In this document: positions 18,616-28,000 of the stretch, piece after piece
Layout of the letters: each line of letters opens with the position of its first letter
Position numbering within the stretch: the first letter of the stretch is position 1
NCBI GenBank assembly: GCA_021108035.1
Contig: JAIORQ010000050.1
Location: 31,812 to 95,811, forward strand
DNA: 64,000 nt
Source of the DNA: Bacteroidales bacterium
GTDB taxonomy: Bacteria > Bacteroidota > Bacteroidia > Bacteroidales > JAADGE01
Direction: 5' to 3'
The notes under the pieces: model-generated
Database searches by the model: none
Told to the model about the DNA's origin: nothing
What the model saw: the letters and a program-made list of their open reading frames with translations, nothing else
Made by a program: the position numbers and the translations under genes

Positions 18616-20292
18616 ATGAATAAACACAAAAGAAAAAACAGAATTTTCATATTATCTGTAATTGTAATTCTTTCTGTATCTCTAATCAGCTTTAAAATTC
18701 TTGATGACGGAGATGATTTTGAGATAGCAAAAAGTTTTGATATTTTTCATAATGCGGTTCGTGAAATACGATTGTTCTATGTTGATGATACTGATATCAG
18801 TAAGTTGATAAATGACGGAACACAAGAATTTCTTAAAAAATTGGATCCGTACACTGTTTATTATCCTGAGTCAAAAATTGAGGACTTCACTTTTATGACA
18901 ACAGGTGCATACGGCGGAATCGGTGCTATGATAAGTGAAAGAGGCAACACTTTATTGATAACTGATGTTTATAAAGGTTCTCCGGCAGATATATCTTTTT
19001 TGAAGACAGGAGATGTGATAACAGAAATAAATAATATTATAATAAATAAAAATAACATTTCTGAAGTAAGAGAAATGTTGAAAGGAGAACCCGGCAGTGA
19101 GATTTCTCTGACTATTAAACGTTATGGTTATGAAAGTCCGATTAAAAAGATAATTAAGCGAGAAAAAATTGAATTTGCTAATATACCTTTTGCCGATGTT
19201 ACAGATAAAAATATTGCTTATATTAAATTAAATCAGTTTAAGCAAAAAGCAGCAAGTGATTTTAAAAATAAGCTGTCGGAATTAATTGAAAAAAATGATA
19301 TAAAAGGTCTTATAATTGACCTTAGAGGAAATCCGGGAGGTTTGTTAAGTGAAGCTGTTAATATTGTAAGCTTATTTGTAAAAAAAGGAAGTGAAATTGT
19401 TTCTACAAAAGGCAGAATTAAGGATTGGAATCATGTGTATAAAGCTGTGAGAGATCCGATTTATCCAAATCTCCCGATTGTGGTATTAATGAACAGCGGT
19501 TCTGCATCAGCATCGGAAATTGTTGCAGGAGCTATGCAAGATTTGGACAGAGGCATAATTATCGGACAAGGTTCATACGGAAAGGGTTTGGTGCAAATTA
19601 CCCGTAAAATGAACTACAATACAAGAATAAAGTTAACAACTGCAAAATACTACATACCAAGCGGTCGCTGTATTCAAGCCATTGATTATTCTACACAAAA
19701 TCCTGACGGCAGCGTTGGATATATTCCGGATTCTTTAATATCAAAATTTAAAACTTTAAACGGCAGAACTGTTCGAGACGGAGGAGGTATAAAACCTGAT
19801 ATACGAATTGAATTTGATTCAGTAAGTAATTTTACAAAAGAATTATTGATAAATAATGTAATTTTTGATTTCGTAACAAAATATTATTATGAAAATAAAA
19901 AGATTGCTTCAGCCGATATTTTTGAAATAAATGATGATCTTTATCTGCAATTTTCAGAATATGTACTTAACAGTACAATTGAATTTAAATCAAAATGCAA
20001 TTCAAAAATTGATGATCTTCTGCTTACTGCAAAAGATGAAAAATATAATGAAGAAATTTTGCAAAAGATTGAAAATTTAAAATCAGACTTACTTATTGAT
20101 AAAAAAAAGGCACTTGAGCTATATAAAGATCAAATAATATCAATTCTGGATATGAGCATTGTAAGCCGATATTATTATGAAGAAGGGAAAATTATTTCTT
20201 ACATGAAATATGATGATGAATTAAAAGAGGCAATTTTAATTTTAAAAGATACGGATAGATACAATTCAATTTTGTCATCTATTAATGATTAA
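18616..20292 (+). CDS. S41 (C-terminal processing) peptidase with PDZ domain
   Basis: A 558-residue protein. A signal anchor lies at residues about 10-28, followed by a helical pro-region, a PDZ domain (about 95-180, GGIGAMISERGNTLLITDV) and the S41 catalytic domain. The latter shows LIIDLRGNPGGLLSEAVN, the nucleophile motif MNSGSASASEIVAGAM and the general-base Lys in GQGSYGKGLVQ. The C-terminal 150 residues are a helical extension typical of Bacteroidota CTPs. The enzyme likely trims C-termini of periplasmic proteins. Confidence 0.92.
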   Translation: MNKHKRKNRIFILSVIVILSVSLISFKILDDGDDFEIAKSFDIFHNAVREIRLFYVDDTDISKLINDGTQEFLKKLDPYTVYYPESKIEDFTFMTTGAYGGIGAMISERGNTLLITDVYKGSPADISFLKTGDVITEINNIIINKNNISEVREMLKGEPGSEISLTIKRYGYESPIKKIIKREKIEFANIPFADVTDKNIAYIKLNQFKQKAASDFKNKLSELIEKNDIKGLIIDLRGNPGGLLSEAVNIVSLFVKKGSEIVSTKGRIKDWNHVYKAVRDPIYPNLPIVVLMNSGSASASEIVAGAMQDLDRGIIIGQGSYGKGLVQITRKMNYNTRIKLTTAKYYIPSGRCIQAIDYSTQNPDGSVGYIPDSLISKFKTLNGRTVRDGGGIKPDIRIEFDSVSNFTKELLINNVIFDFVTKYYYENKKIASADIFEINDDLYLQFSEYVLNSTIEFKSKCNSKIDDLLLTAKDEKYNEEILQKIENLKSDLLIDKKKALELYKDQIISILDMSIVSRYYYEEGKIISYMKYDDELKEAILILKDTDRYNSILSSIND

Positions 20293-20344
20293 ATTAAGCA
20301 ATAATTAGAAAAAAGTAATTTAAATTTGACTTTCTGGAATAATA

Positions 20345-20377
20345 TTTGTATTTTTACAAAAAAGTTTTCTATTTTTG
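20345..20377 (+). promoter_or_regulatory. Full Bacteroidota promoter before siaC
   Basis: TTTG at 20345-20348 and TATTTTTG at 20370-20377 are separated by 21 bp, matching both elements of the Bacteroidota consensus. The ATG of the SiaC-like gene follows 17 bp later. This is the clearest promoter in the window. Confidence 0.75.
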
Positions 20378-20394
20378 TCTGAAAATTATTTTAT

Positions 20395-20790
20395 ATGTTT
20401 CCGGAAAAAATAGAAATTTCAGGGAATCAAGATACACCGGAAGTAATTTTTGAATTAGAAAACAAATTATTTCAAATATCCGGAAGGTCTTTTCCTGCTA
20501 ATGCTGACAGATTCTATCAACCGTTGATAAAATGGTTGGATGACTATAAAAAAAGCGGACCGGAAGGTACAACTGTTTTTAATGTTAAAATGGAATATTT
20601 TAACACAGCATCAGCAAAAATGATATTGGATATTTTTTTTAAACTTGAAGATATTTTTGAAGAAGGCAATGACGTTAAAATTAAGTGGCATTTTTTAGAG
20701 GAAGATGACGATATGCTTGAAGCAGGTGAAGAGTTTAATGAAATAGTAGAACTTGAATTTGAGTTTATTGAATATCCCGATTTTTTATAA
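20395..20790 (+). CDS. SiaC-family (DUF1987) regulatory phosphoprotein
   Basis: A 131-residue acidic protein of the DUF1987/SiaC family. In Pseudomonas aeruginosa SiaC is phosphorylated on a threonine by the SiaB kinase and dephosphorylated by the SpoIIE-type phosphatase SiaA, controlling a diguanylate cyclase and biofilm growth. The phosphosite region is preserved as EYFNTASAKM, placing the equivalent Thr at residue 71. It has its own promoter and stands alone between unrelated genes. No SiaB homologue is in the window, but a transmembrane SpoIIE protein is at 57.7-61.1 kb. Family is firm; partners are inference. Confidence 0.87.
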   Translation: MFPEKIEISGNQDTPEVIFELENKLFQISGRSFPANADRFYQPLIKWLDDYKKSGPEGTTVFNVKMEYFNTASAKMILDIFFKLEDIFEEGNDVKIKWHFLEEDDDMLEAGEEFNEIVELEFEFIEYPDFL

Positions 20791-20944
20791 AGATAAATAA
20801 TTTTTTCCTTGTACGTTTGATTTTGAGTAAATGGTCCGTTATGCAAAGCATTTCGGGCCATACTCTTTTACGGGATATATTTTTTTGCTTTTTCCGATTG
20901 TTCCGGCAACTTCCTCAAAAATATCAAGTTTCTAATTTCAAACA

Positions 20945-23716
20945 TCAATGCGCCTCCAACCAATTGCTTCCGGAATTGCTGTCAACAATTAATTCAACTG
21001 TCAGTTTTGCTGCGTTTTCCATTTCTTCTGTAACAATTATTTGAGTTTTATTCAAGTCGTCTTTATGAACATCAAAAACTAACTCATCATGCACTTGGAG
21101 GATCATATTTGCTTTTATATTTTCTTTTTTTAAACGGTTTTGGCAATTAATCATTGCAATTTTAATAATATCTGCGGCTGTTCCTTGTATTGGTGCATTG
21201 ATTGCATTACGTTCATCTTCGCTGCGGACAAACGAATTTCCGGAATTAATATTCAGCAATTGTCTTTTTCTTCCGTAAAGTGTTCTTACAGATTCGTTAT
21301 CCCTGCCTTTTTTTATGCTTTTATCCATATATCCTTTCACATCCGGATAATTAGAAAAATAGCCGTCAATCAAATCTTTTGCTTCACTTCTCGGAATATT
21401 AAGGTTTTGTGATAAGCCGAATGCTGATATTCCGTATATTATACCAAAATTTGCCGATTTAGCTTTGCTCCTCATATCTTTGTCAACTTCTTCAATCTTT
21501 ACATTAAATATTTTCGAAGCAGTTGAAGCATGAATATCTTCATTATTGTTAAAAGCTCCAAGCATGTTTTTATCTTGACTCAGATGAGCCATAATTCGTA
21601 ATTCTATTTGAGAATAATCGGCAGAGAACAACACCTGATTATTGTCTGACGGAATAAATGCTTCTCTGATTTTTCTTCCGTCTTCGGTTCTTATAGGTAT
21701 ATTTTGCAAATTAGGTTTCGTTGAACTTAATCGCCCGGTTACCGTAACAGCCTGATTATAGGAGGTGTGTATTTTTCCTGTTTTCGGATTTATCAATTCC
21801 GGTAAAGCTCTAACATAGGTTGAAAGTAATTTTGCATAACCTCTGTAATCCAAAATTAAATTAATGATTTCGTGTTTATCTTTTAGTTTTTGTAATTCGT
21901 CTTCTCCTGTTGCATATTGTCCTGTTTTTGTCTTTTTCGGATTGTCAATTATTTTAAGTTTTTCAAAAAGGATTATTCCGAGTTGTTTTGGAGAGGCAAT
22001 ATTAAATTGTGTGCCGGCAACTTTATATATCTTTTTTTCTGTATCTTCAATTTTACTTGTTAATTCTGTCTCATAATTATTCAATTTTTCTTTACTTATC
22101 TTTACACCGCTTCTTTCCATATCTGCTAAAACATATACCAGCGGAAACTCAATTGTCTCTGCAAGTTTTTTCAATTCTTGATCTTCCTCAAGTTTCTTTT
22201 TCAAAATTTCTTTTAATTGTAAAGTTATATCAGCATCTTCTCCTGCATATTCTTTAACTTTTTTTACAGGAACACTTCTCATTGAAAGTTGATTTTTACC
22301 TTTTTTGCCGATAAGAGTTTCTATTGAAACAGGACTGTAATTTAAATAAGTTTCCGCTAAAATATTAAGATTATGTCTCTTTGCCGGTTCAAGAATATAA
22401 TGAGCAAGCATTGTGTCAAAAACATTTCCGGTTACATTTATACCATGATTTGCAAGAATAATGATATCATATTTTATATTTTGCCCGATTTTTTTAATTG
22501 ATTTATTTTCTAAAACAGGTTTGAATTTTTCAATGATTTTTTGTGCTGAATTTTTATTTTCAGGTATCGGAACATAATAGGCTTCATATTTTCTGTATGA
22601 AAAAGCAATACCGATAAGTTCTGCAAGATGCGGGTCGGTGCCGGTTGTTTCAGTATCAAAACAAAATTCATCTGTTTTTTCCAACTTGCCGACCAACTTT
22701 TCAATATCTTCTTCGGTTTCAATAAGAAGATAATTGTGTTCAGATGAGTTAATATCTTTAAAATCGGAAAAAACTTCAGTGGCGAGAATTTCGGTTTTCG
22801 GACTTCCGAAAAGGCTGCCTTGCATAACATTTTGTTGCTGTTTTCCGGGTATAATTCTTTGTGAAAGAGCTCTGAAATCAAATTCTTTAAACAACTCTTC
22901 TAATTTCTTATAATTCGGTTCATTTCTTGTCAGTTCGTTTTCATTAAGATCAACCGGAACATTTAAAGCTATAGTTACAAGTTCTTTGGACAGCTTAACT
23001 AATTCTCTGCTGTTTTCAACATTTTCTTTTTGCTTGCCTTTTAATTCGTTAATGTGTTCATAAATACCGTCAGTACTTTTATATTTTTTTATTAACATCA
23101 TTGAAGTTTTTTCGCCTACACCGGGAATGCCGGGTATATTATCTGACGCATCGCCCCAAATTGCTAATATATCTATTACTTGTTCCGGGTTTTCAATATC
23201 GTATTTTTCACAAATTTCTTTTTTTCCGAGAATTTCAGCTTCATTTCCGCCTCTTTTGGGTTTATACATGAAGATATTTTCAGAAACTAATTGTCCGTAA
23301 TCTTTATCCGGTGTCATCATGTAAGTTGTAAAACCTGCTTTTTCTGCTTTTTTTGCAAGTGTGCCGATGGTATCATCAGCTTCATAGCCTTCAACTTCAT
23401 AAATCGATATGTTAAAAGCCTTGATAACTTCCTTAATATGCGGAACAGATTTTAAAATATCTTCCGGTGTTGCATCTCTGTTTGCCTTATATTTCGGAAA
23501 CATTTTGTGTCTGAAATTAGGCGGCGGCGGATCAAAAACAACTGCAATATGTGTAGGTTTTTCTTTCTTTAAAATATCATAAAGCGTATTTGTAAAACCA
23601 AGAATTGCAGAAGTATTTAAACCTTTAGAATTATATCGCGGGTTTTTTATAAATGCATAATAAGCTCTGAATATCAATGCGTATGCATCTAACAGGAATA
23701 ATTTTTTTTCGTTCAT
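20945..23716 (-). CDS. polA: DNA polymerase I
   Basis: A 923-residue polymerase with all three domains. Residues about 1-290 are the 5'-3' exonuclease (LLDAYALIFRAYYA, GDASDNIPGIPGVGEKT). Residues about 330-510 are the 3'-5' exonuclease, apparently active because FDTETTGTDP retains the metal-binding Asp and Glu. The polymerase has motif A SADYSQIELRIMAHLS, motif B KSANFGIIYG and motif C QVHDELVFDVH. It fills gaps in repair and Okazaki processing. Its ATG overlaps the stop of a 25-codon frame (ATGA), which in turn is 9 nt behind queD. Confidence 0.97.
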   Translation of the reverse strand: MNEKKLFLLDAYALIFRAYYAFIKNPRYNSKGLNTSAILGFTNTLYDILKKEKPTHIAVVFDPPPPNFRHKMFPKYKANRDATPEDILKSVPHIKEVIKAFNISIYEVEGYEADDTIGTLAKKAEKAGFTTYMMTPDKDYGQLVSENIFMYKPKRGGNEAEILGKKEICEKYDIENPEQVIDILAIWGDASDNIPGIPGVGEKTSMMLIKKYKSTDGIYEHINELKGKQKENVENSRELVKLSKELVTIALNVPVDLNENELTRNEPNYKKLEELFKEFDFRALSQRIIPGKQQQNVMQGSLFGSPKTEILATEVFSDFKDINSSEHNYLLIETEEDIEKLVGKLEKTDEFCFDTETTGTDPHLAELIGIAFSYRKYEAYYVPIPENKNSAQKIIEKFKPVLENKSIKKIGQNIKYDIIILANHGINVTGNVFDTMLAHYILEPAKRHNLNILAETYLNYSPVSIETLIGKKGKNQLSMRSVPVKKVKEYAGEDADITLQLKEILKKKLEEDQELKKLAETIEFPLVYVLADMERSGVKISKEKLNNYETELTSKIEDTEKKIYKVAGTQFNIASPKQLGIILFEKLKIIDNPKKTKTGQYATGEDELQKLKDKHEIINLILDYRGYAKLLSTYVRALPELINPKTGKIHTSYNQAVTVTGRLSSTKPNLQNIPIRTEDGRKIREAFIPSDNNQVLFSADYSQIELRIMAHLSQDKNMLGAFNNNEDIHASTASKIFNVKIEEVDKDMRSKAKSANFGIIYGISAFGLSQNLNIPRSEAKDLIDGYFSNYPDVKGYMDKSIKKGRDNESVRTLYGRKRQLLNINSGNSFVRSEDERNAINAPIQGTAADIIKIAMINCQNRLKKENIKANMILQVHDELVFDVHKDDLNKTQIIVTEEMENAAKLTVELIVDSNSGSNWLEAH

Positions 23717-23790
23717 ATTTTTAATGTCTTTTCGTTTTCTATTGACATTATTTCGTCAATTACTTGCGTTTTATAATCTGTTGTTTTCAT
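23713..23790 (-). CDS. Short upstream ORF (25 codons) coupled to polA
   Basis: An ATG at 23790 opens a 25-codon frame (MKTTDYKTQVIDEIMSIENE, then KTLKI) whose TGA overlaps the polA ATG. The peptide resembles the first residues of small Bacteroidota antitoxin-like proteins (MKTTELK...I..IE), so it may be a truncated remnant or a leader that couples polA translation to queD. Coding status is uncertain. Confidence 0.4.
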   Translation of the reverse strand: MKTTDYKTQVIDEIMSIENEKTLKI

Positions 23791-23799
23791 TATATTAGT

Positions 23800-24255
23800 T
23801 TAATCAATTTTATTGTCAGAAGCAAACCATTCAGCAAAAGATGTTTCGGTTTCATACAATCTGACAGAAAACAATTCAATATTTTCCGGTAAGTGCTTTT
23901 TTACAATGTCTGCAAAATTTGTAACCATGTTTTCACAGGTCGGTTGATAATCTGTTTTAATAAAACGTTCAAACATTTCAGGAGCATTAATAAAACTTTT
24001 ATAAGGAGCATTTTTGTTTAATATCACTGCATGATCAAATACATCAACGATATTTGTTTTGACAATTTTTTTAAGATCACCAAAATCAATTACCATTCCG
24101 TGTTTCGGATCTTCTGTATTATTAACAGGCATTCCTAAAACAGTTACAAACAATTTATAAGTATGTCCGTGGATGTTTTTGCATTTACCGTCATAATTCC
24201 AAAGAGCATGTGCTGCTTCAAAATTAAATTGTTTTGTTACTCTGATTTTATTCAT
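23800..24255 (-). CDS. queD: 6-carboxy-5,6,7,8-tetrahydropterin synthase (QueD/PTPS family)
   Basis: A 151-residue enzyme of the PTPS/QueD family. Zinc ligands His16, His29 and His31 are seen in FEAAHALW and NIHGHTYK, and the catalytic Cys25 lies in GKCKNIHGH, with a conserved C-terminal Glu in ETETSFAEW. Bacterial members generally make 6-carboxytetrahydropterin, the second step of queuosine synthesis. A true 6-pyruvoyl-tetrahydropterin synthase is less likely. Other queuosine genes are absent from the window. It leads a likely queD-short ORF-polA operon. Confidence 0.87.
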   Translation of the reverse strand: MNKIRVTKQFNFEAAHALWNYDGKCKNIHGHTYKLFVTVLGMPVNNTEDPKHGMVIDFGDLKKIVKTNIVDVFDHAVILNKNAPYKSFINAPEMFERFIKTDYQPTCENMVTNFADIVKKHLPENIELFSVRLYETETSFAEWFASDNKID

Positions 24256-24315
24256 GAATAATGTTTAAAAACTCTGAACAAATAATGGTTTTAATTCCAA
24301 ATATTATTTCACAAA

Positions 24316-24346
24316 TATAAAAAAACCGCAGATTAATACTGCGGTT
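24316..24346 (-). terminator. Intrinsic terminator of the ArsR-type gene
   Basis: On the minus strand, AACCGCAG and CTGCGGTT (24339-24346 and 24324-24331) form an 8-bp stem followed by a T-run. It lies 47 bp after the regulator stop and before queD, so the two are probably separate transcription units. Confidence 0.8.
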
Positions 24347-24392
24347 CTGTTGTAATAAATTATATTATAATTTTTTGGTCGAAAAAAATTAA

Positions 24393-24698
24393 TTATTCAC
24401 ATCCGACACATTTATTTAAACATTCAATAATGTGTTCAAGATTTTTGTTTTTTAAAAAATAATAAGAATTTTTTCCTTTTCTTTCAGATTTCAAAACACC
24501 TTTGTCTTTTAGTATTCCGAGATGATGAGATGTTGTTGATTGTTCAATACCGAGTGTTGTATGTATTTCAGAAACAGTCAATCTTGTCTCGTTATTTAAT
24601 AAATTTAAGATTGCAACACGCATAGGGTGAGCCATAGCTTTCAGCATTGTTGCGGCTGTTTCAAGTTTTTCGGGGCTGATTTTAAAAGATTTTTTCAT
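24393..24698 (-). CDS. ArsR/SmtB-family winged-helix regulator
   Basis: A 101-residue repressor. The winged helix is clear: MLKAMAHPMRVAILNLL, LTVSEIHTTLGIEQSTTSHH (recognition helix) and GVLKSERKGKNSYYFL (wing). The C-terminus CLNKCVGCE contains three cysteines that could form a metal or redox sensor, although the classical CVC motif in the recognition helix is absent. The ATG at 24698 is preferred over one six codons upstream. A perfect 14-bp palindrome 46 bp upstream is a likely operator. Targets may be itself and the divergent caspase gene. Confidence 0.88.
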   Translation of the reverse strand: MKKSFKISPEKLETAATMLKAMAHPMRVAILNLLNNETRLTVSEIHTTLGIEQSTTSHHLGILKDKGVLKSERKGKNSYYFLKNKNLEHIIECLNKCVGCE

Positions 24699-24743
24699 TT
24701 TTATAATTTTATACAAAAATAAAAATGAAATATTTTAATGCAA

Positions 24744-24757
24744 ATGATAATTATCAT
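24744..24757. promoter_or_regulatory. Probable operator palindrome
   Basis: ATGATAATTATCAT is a perfect 14-bp palindrome just upstream of the ArsR-type gene. It is like the AT-rich dyads bound by ArsR/SmtB and also like Fur/Zur half-sites (TGATAAT). Position favours autoregulation. Confidence 0.5.
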
Positions 24758-24840
24758 ATTTAGATATTTACATGAATTTGTTTGTTATGTATTCGGTCTA
24801 AAAGTATTATAAGTTGAATTATTTCCGGTTGTCATAAGAT

Positions 24841-24854
24841 AGACTTTAAAGTCT
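24841..24854. promoter_or_regulatory. Second perfect 14-bp palindrome in the divergent region
   Basis: AGACTTTAAAGTCT is fully self-complementary and lies 153 bp before the first giant caspase gene. It may be a regulator site or a chance dyad in AT-rich DNA. Confidence 0.3.
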
Positions 24855-25006
24855 TCGATAAACTTACATTTTATGTTTTCTTTCAAAATTTTATAAACGT
24901 GTGTGTAAACCTGTTACGCAACAATCAAAAAAACTTGTATTTATATGAATTTTATATTACCTTTTAGCTCTTATTTCTGATAAAATACTAATTTAAAACA
25001 ATAAAA

Positions 25007-28000
25007 ATGAAGAAATTAACTATCCTGTTCATCCTGACAATTATTTCGCAAATATTGTTTGCCCAACAAGACAGTCTGAATAATGAATTATTTAAAACTG
25101 TCAGAAAGTACCGTACAAGAAATGTTTATGATCTTAACAAAATACAACAATTAATAGATAAAGGAGCAGATATAAATGCCGGATTCGGTGAAGATAATGA
25201 TCCGCTTTTATTTTATGCTGTCAGGTGGTGCAGGGATTACAGCAAGGATATTAAATTAATAAAATATCTTGTTGAAAAAGGAGCAGATATTAATGCAGTG
25301 AATAAATTTAATAATAATGCCTTGTATTATTCTACCGATACAAGAAATCTTTATGTGGCGAGGTATTTATTGGAAAAAGGAATTAATGTTAATAATAAAA
25401 ATTCAGACAACAGAACAGCTTTGCACAATGCTGCAGAAAGAGACGGAATAGTTGAAACTTTACTTGAAAACAATGCAGATCCTGATATTCAGATTACCGG
25501 GAAAGAATTCAAAGGTTGGACAGCTCTTATGCTTGCAGGATATAAAGGGCACATGGATGAATTCCAAGCTTTACTGGATGCAGGAGCAGACACTGATATT
25601 AAAAACGCTGACGGGAAAACTGTTTGGGAAATAGAACCATATGACAAAATATCACTCTTGCACCATGCAGTAAAACATAAAAAAATTGTGAAACTTCTTC
25701 TTGAAAAAGAATTTGACCCAAATTTACAAACTGATGACGGCAGTACGCCTCTAATGTATGCAGGACGTTGGGGATATATTGATGTTTTTCAATTGTTATT
25801 GGATAATGGTGCAGATATTACAATTAAAAACAACAAAGGAAAAGCTGTTTGGGAGTTAAGCTATGAAGATAGTATTACGGTACTGCACTATGCTGCAAGA
25901 AAAAATAATACTGATATTTGTAAAATCTTGGTTGAAATCGGTGCCGAAGTTAATGCAAGAATATCGGAAAGTAAATATGAGTTTAATAATCCCGGATTTA
26001 CTCCTTTACTTTTTGCGATACAAAATAATAATCATGAACTTGTCAAATATTTTATTGAAACCGGTGCTGATGTTAATGATACATTTCCTGAAGTCAATGA
26101 TGAATATCCGTTATGGACAGCTTTACATTTTGCTGCAAAGCAAAATAATTTAAACTCTGTATTGACTTCGGTTAATAATAATGCAGATAAAGAAGCACTG
26201 ACAAAGAACGGATATACCGCTTCAGATATTGCAAAAAATTACGGGTCTGACAATGTACATTTCTTCTTACAAAATCCAAAAAAGAACAGAATATTTGCTC
26301 TTTATAAGACCAAGCATTATAAAGAAATGTATAGTTTATTAAAGCAAGATAACAGTTTATTGAATTATCAAAATCAAGACGGGAAAACACTTTTACACTT
26401 GTGTATAACAGATTGTAATATGGATGTGCTGAAAAAATTGTTAAAGTTCAAACCGGATTTAAATGTGAAAGATAAAACCGGTGAAACAATTCTTTTTCGT
26501 TCAGTATTACTTGATAAAAAAGACTTTGTAAAATTGTTGATCAGTAAAGGTTCAGATGTAAACATTCCTAATAATGATGGGTACACATCGCTTTATATTG
26601 CTAAAAAAAATAAAAATAAAATAATTGAGACATTATTGGTCGATAAAGGAGCAAAACAATCAAATATAAATGCAAAACTTATTTTACCTGTTAATCAAGC
26701 CGGTAATTTTTATTCTGTATTGTTTACGGCTGACAATACTAAAATTTTATCCGGTTCAGAAAAAAATATTAAACTGTGGGATATTGAAACAGGAAAGGAA
26801 ATTAAAACCTACATCGGCCATAAGAGCAGGGTATATTCAATAGTTCTTTCTCCGGACGGTACTCAAATGGTATCAGGTTCATTGGATAAAACCATAAAAT
26901 TATGGGATGTTTCAACCGGAATTGAAATCAGAACTTTTATCGGTCACACCGACAGAATTAATTCCCTTGCATTTTCACCGGACGGTACAAAAATAATTTC
27001 CTGTTCGGGTGACGGAACAATAAAGTTATGGGATGTTACAACAGGGAATATTATTAAAACATTTAAAGATGATAAATATGATGTTACATCTTATGCTTTT
27101 TCGCCTGACAACACAAAAATTATTTACGGTTTTGATAAGATGATCAAATTGTGGGATATTGCCACAGGTAAAGAAATCAAAACTTATGAGGGACATACCG
27201 GAAATATTACATCAGTTGCTTTTTCACCGGACGGCAATCAAATAGTTTCCTGTTCCACGGATAAAACAATTAAATTATGGAATGTAGCATCAGGCAAAGA
27301 AATTAATACTTTTAAAGGAAACAAGGATAAGGTTTTTTATTTATCATTTTCCTCAAACGGTATAAATATAATTTCAAGTTCTGCAGGTAATACTTTTAAG
27401 TTCCGGGATGTTTATTCCGGGAAAGAAATAAGAACCTTTAAAGGGCATTCACATGTAGTTAAATCGGCTGTGTTATCATCTGACGGAACAAAAATAATTT
27501 CCGGTTCAAAGGATAAAACGATAAAATTATGGGATGTAGAAACCGGATATTTGTTAAAAACTTTTAAAGAGCATACAAATCCTGTTACATCAATATCAAA
27601 ATCATCAGACGAAAAAAAATTACTTTTCAATACTGAAAGCAAAAATAAGATATTTTGGGATGTAGAGAAAGGCCTTGATATTAAAACCTATGAAAACTAT
27701 AATAATTATGGTTATTCTATAGATTTATCTCCTGACGGAACAAAAATAATTTTTGATTACGATAATCGCGATATAAAATTATGGGATATAAAAACCGGTG
27801 ATGTCATTAAAACGTTTAACGGGATTTCTAAATGGAATAAATTAGTAGTATTTTCACCTGACGGTACAAAAATAATTTCAGAGTCAATAAATAATACTCT
27901 ACAATTATGGGATATTACAACCGGAAAGGTAATTAAAACATTTTCATGGAAGAATCATACACCTGATGATAATCAATGGATTAAATCCCTTGCTTTCTCC

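Noticed and set aside
24717..24760. The palindrome ATGATAATTATCAT as a Fur or Zur box.
   Set aside because: It is shorter than a full 19-bp Fur box and sits beside an ArsR-type gene, so autoregulation is the simpler reading. The alternative is kept open in the feature entry.
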